64,000 nucleotides of DNA from Polyangiaceae bacterium (GTDB lineage: Bacteria > Myxococcota_A > Polyangia > Polyangiales > Polyangiaceae): NCBI GenBank assembly GCA_015075635.1, contig JABTUA010000001.1, positions 496,001 to 560,000 of the forward strand, given 5' to 3'. The notes beneath the pieces are model-generated. The model was given only the letters and a program-made list of their open reading frames with translations. It did not search any database and had not been told where the DNA came from. Shown here piece by piece: positions 61,998 through 64,000 of the stretch (within the stretch, counting starts at the first letter, position 1; each line of letters starts with the position of its first letter). The position numbers and the translations under genes are program-made.

Positions 61998-62750
61998 ATG
62001 GCCGACGAGACGAAGACGCTGGTTCTGGTTGCGGACGACGAGCCGAGCACGCGCGCTCTCGTGGTCGGGCATCTGAAGCGCAAGGGCTACCGCGTGGTCG
62101 AAGCCTCGGACGGCGACGAAGCGTGGGAGCTCGCGCACGAGCACCTGCCCGACTTGGTCGTGCTCGACGTGATGATGCCCGGCATGAGCGGCTGGGAGGT
62201 GTGTCGCAAGATCCGCGAGGCCGTCTCGCTCGCGCACACCGGCGTGGTGATGCTCACCGGCATCGGCGAGCACCTGAATGAAATGACCTCGCCGCTCTAC
62301 GGCGCGGACGCCTACGTGGACAAGCCGTTCGAGTTCTCGGTGCTCGACGCGAAGGTGAACGAGACGCTCGCGCGCCGGCGCGGTGGCACGGTGGGCCGTG
62401 GCGACGCAGAGAGCGCACCGCGACCCGCCAAGCCTGCCAAGGCAGCGAAGCCCGCCAAGCCTGCCAAGGCAGCGAAGCCCGCCAAGCCTGCCAAGGCTGC
62501 GAAGCCCGCCAAGCCTGCGAAGAAGCCCAAGGCTGCGAAGGAGCCCAAGGCTGCGAAGAAGCCCAAGGCTGCGGAGAAGCCCAAGGCCGCGAAGAAGCCC
62601 AAGGCTGCGAAGAAGCCCAAGGCTGCGGAGAAGCCCAAGGCTGCGAAGAAGCCCAAGGCCGCGAAGAAGCCCAAGGCTGCGAAGCCCGCCAAGGCCGCGA
62701 AGAGGGCGAAGACGGCCAAGCCCGCGAAGAAGAAGCGCGGGAAGCGTTGA
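61998..62750 (+). CDS. receiver-domain protein with histone-H1-like Lys/Ala/Pro tail
   Basis: The 250-residue protein starts with a complete receiver domain (residues 8-127): acidic pocket Asp13/Asp14 in VADDE, phospho-Asp57 in VVLDVMMPG, Thr87 and Lys109 in VDKPF. There is no output domain; instead residues 141-250 are almost only Lys, Ala and Pro (units such as KPAKAA and KPKAAK), ending KKKRGKR. Such tails bind DNA non-specifically in histone H1 and in bacterial AlgP/Hc1-type proteins. A phospho-controlled, DNA-coating protein is the likely reading. AGGAG lies before ATG at 61998. No kinase is adjacent. Confidence 0.9.
   Translation: MADETKTLVLVADDEPSTRALVVGHLKRKGYRVVEASDGDEAWELAHEHLPDLVVLDVMMPGMSGWEVCRKIREAVSLAHTGVVMLTGIGEHLNEMTSPLYGADAYVDKPFEFSVLDAKVNETLARRRGGTVGRGDAESAPRPAKPAKAAKPAKPAKAAKPAKPAKAAKPAKPAKKPKAAKEPKAAKKPKAAEKPKAAKKPKAAKKPKAAEKPKAAKKPKAAKKPKAAKPAKAAKRAKTAKPAKKKRGKR
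62421..62690 (+). repeat. imperfect tandem repeats encoding the Lys/Ala/Pro tail
   Basis: Units of about 12-27 bp (aagcccgccaagcctgccaa, then aagcccaaggctgcgaag) repeat more than fifteen times. Two subfamilies are visible, PAK-type first and PKAA-type later, suggesting stepwise expansion by slippage. Confidence 0.85.
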
Positions 62751-62780
62751 ACCACCCGGCAGGGTAGACTTCGAGCCTCC

Positions 62781-63083
62781 GTGTCGCTCCCGAAGGCCCT
62801 CGCCCCGCTGTTCCCGGACATCGATCTGGTGACTCTCGAGCCGACGAGGGACTCTCGTCTGATCCTCGCGCGGGCCTTGGAGCACGGAACGCTGGCGGAC
62901 GTGAGGTGGTGCATCCGGCGCTACGGGCTTGCGCGCATCCGACGCTTCTTTCGGGAAGGGGGACACGCCGAGCTCTCGGCGCGAACTCTCGCGTTCTGGC
63001 GCGTCGTCCTGAACGCCAAGGAGGAGACATGGGCGCCGTCGCGCCGCTCTCGCCTGCGCAGCGTCGCGCCCTGGCACGACTGA
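62781..63083 (+). CDS. antitoxin-like protein of an AbiEii-type pair
   Basis: The 100-residue protein (GTG at 62781) contains [20 protein letters not shown] then IRRFFREGG, a pattern of short helical proteins (DUF6922-like) encoded before AbiEii/AbiGii nucleotidyltransferases. It overlaps the next gene by 55 bp. The terminal 'LNAKEETW' is also typical. By position it is the antitoxin partner. Confidence 0.75.
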   Translation: MSLPKALAPLFPDIDLVTLEPTRDSRLILARALEHGTLADVRWCIRRYGLARIRRFFREGGHAELSARTLAFWRVVLNAKEETWAPSRRSRLRSVAPWHD

Positions 63084-63670
63084 GCGGCTCGGGCATCCTC
63101 GACCAGCTGTACCTCGCGGGCGGCGTCGCGGTGGCGTTTCATCTCGGCCACCGTCGCTCGAACGATCTCGACTTCTTCTCGAGCACGCCCGAGCTGGACC
63201 TCGACGTGCTGCGGCGGCGAGCCATCGCCGACCTCGGAGCCACCGTGGTCGCTCAGTCCGACGCGACGTTGAAGGTCAGAGTGAGCGGCGCAGTGCTCGA
63301 CTTCGTGGTGTATCCCTACCGCCCGCTCGCGCGGCCGGCGGCGGGCCCGGATGGCGTGCGAATCGCGAGTCTCCGAGACCTGGCCGTCATGAAGCTCGCG
63401 GCCATCGCGCGCCGGGGGCTGCGACGCGACTTCTGGGACCTGCACGAGATCCTCACGCGAACGCGGTCTCCCCTGCGAAACGCGCTGCGCGACTACCAGA
63501 AGAAGTTCGGCACCGCCGAGGCGGACCTGTACCACGTGGTTCGGGCTCTCACTTGGTTCGAAGACGCGGACGGCGACACCGCGTTTCCGCGGGGCCTCAC
63601 TCGGGCGCACTGGACCGAGGTGAAGCGCTGGTTCGAGGCGGAAGCGGCCAAGACGTTGCGCGCCCTGTGA
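63029..63670 (+). CDS. AbiEii/AbiGii-family nucleotidyltransferase toxin
   Basis: The 213-residue protein carries the family block LAGGVAVAFHLGHRRSNDLD followed by FFS, with the GG motif and S-x-D-x-D metal site, a later Asp in VLDFVVYP and RDFWDLHEIL. AbiEii-type enzymes transfer nucleotides to tRNA 3' ends and act as toxins in phage abortive infection or type IV toxin-antitoxin systems. GGAGGAG precedes ATG at 63029, inside the antitoxin gene. The protein is shorter than typical AbiEii (about 300), closer to the minimal branch. Confidence 0.88.
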   Translation: MGAVAPLSPAQRRALARLSGSGILDQLYLAGGVAVAFHLGHRRSNDLDFFSSTPELDLDVLRRRAIADLGATVVAQSDATLKVRVSGAVLDFVVYPYRPLARPAAGPDGVRIASLRDLAVMKLAAIARRGLRRDFWDLHEILTRTRSPLRNALRDYQKKFGTAEADLYHVVRALTWFEDADGDTAFPRGLTRAHWTEVKRWFEAEAAKTLRAL

Positions 63671-63766
63671 CAACCCGCGGGGCAAACCTCTGGTTGGCGG
63701 TCGCCGCGGCAACCCCGCGATCCCTGGAAGCGCCAGGGCGGCACGGGCGTTGCTACATCCGCCCAC

Positions 63767-64000
63767 ATGTCGGCCCAGCAGCGCTTGCTCGTGCTCGTCG
63801 AACCGTCGCTGCTCGACGGCGTCGCGCGCTACGTCGCTGAGCCACGCAAGCGCGAGAGCATCGCGCTCGGCCTGGCCGCACGTGTGCCCGGCTCGACCGG
63901 TGACCGAGAGCGCACGGTGCAACGCGCGGCCGGCATCGCCGCGCGGCTCGATGGCGCGCTCAGCTTGCGCTCGCGCGCGCTCGACAGCGGGTCGGAGCAG
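63767..64000 (+). CDS. N-terminal part of a truncated gene, unknown
   Basis: An open frame starts with ATG at 63767 and runs off the right edge after 78 codons with GC-rich third positions. The visible part (RLLVLVEPSLLDGVARYVAE) has no signal peptide or recognised motif. Only the start is in the window, so even its reality is moderately supported. Confidence 0.45.
   Translation, partial: MSAQQRLLVLVEPSLLDGVARYVAEPRKRESIALGLAARVPGSTGDRERTVQRAAGIAARLDGALSLRSRALDSGSEQ

Noticed and set aside
62421..62690. CRISPR-like regular repeats
   Set aside because: Units are short, variable, without unique spacers and are in frame with a receiver-domain protein; they encode the Lys/Ala/Pro tail.

Overview
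The window is GC-rich bacterial chromosome. Gene style points to a myxobacterium-like member of the Myxococcota, probably Polyangia. The signs are many lipoproteins with long Gly/Ser/Ala linkers and Cys-rich tails, von Willebrand A (VWA) lipoproteins, TPR and Sel1 proteins, an ACE-like M2 peptidase, plant-type glutamate-cysteine ligase and a receiver protein with a histone-H1-like tail. This is an inference from gene content; there is no rRNA, tRNA, phage, transposase or CRISPR array in the window to anchor it.

Layout. 1-9.4 kb: end of a truncated gene, a large lipoprotein, a Uma2-family protein, the groES-groEL operon behind a perfect CIRCE operator, three small conserved genes, an acyl-CoA dehydrogenase and a lipoprotein. 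9.5-17.5 kb: OPT transporter, Gly-rich lipoprotein, kynureninase-like PLP enzyme, glutamate-cysteine ligase, a predicted outer-membrane protein, and an LpoB-like plus COG3014-like lipoprotein pair. 17.4-20.4 kb: a scrambled patch in which 3' ends of neighbouring or distant genes (methyltransferase, formylglycine-generating-enzyme-like lipoprotein, COG3014-like lipoprotein) are repeated as fragments around a nucleotidyltransferase toxin-antitoxin-like pair. 20.5-26 kb: Sel1 lipoprotein and a 1189-residue TPR protein. 26-30.5 kb: a 4.4 kb block flanked by 108-bp nearly identical direct repeats, holding an MJ1316/DUF504-like gene, two linker-rich lipoproteins and an atypical response regulator. 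30.5-35.8 kb: lipoprotein, homocysteine-S-methyltransferase-like protein, M2 peptidase and VWA lipoprotein. 35.8-40.4 kb: a translationally coupled molybdate/tungstate ABC operon headed by an XRE plus PBP-like regulator, with a TauE/SafE permease upstream. 40.5-46.6 kb: a run of lipoproteins, then a coupled set with a TMTC-like glycosyltransferase and an HEXXH protein. 46.6-52.8 kb: RlmN-like radical SAM enzyme, GAF histidine kinase, AbgT transporter, lipoproteins and VapBC. 52.8-61.7 kb: a MoxR/DUF58/BatA/VWA operon. 61.9-64 kb: receiver protein with H1-like tail, an AbiEii-type pair and a truncated gene.

How genes work together. The clearest functional units are the HrcA/CIRCE-controlled chaperonin operon, the molybdate/tungstate uptake operon with its own ligand-sensing regulator, the MoxR-Bat operon (AAA ATPase, VWA integrin-like proteins, coiled-coil membrane protein), the LpoB/COG3014 envelope pair, and three toxin-antitoxin-like pairs. 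The most unusual structure is the set of short duplicated gene ends at 17.3-20.4 kb and at 26.0/30.5 kb, which records recombination that joined 3' ends of convergent genes without any visible transposase.
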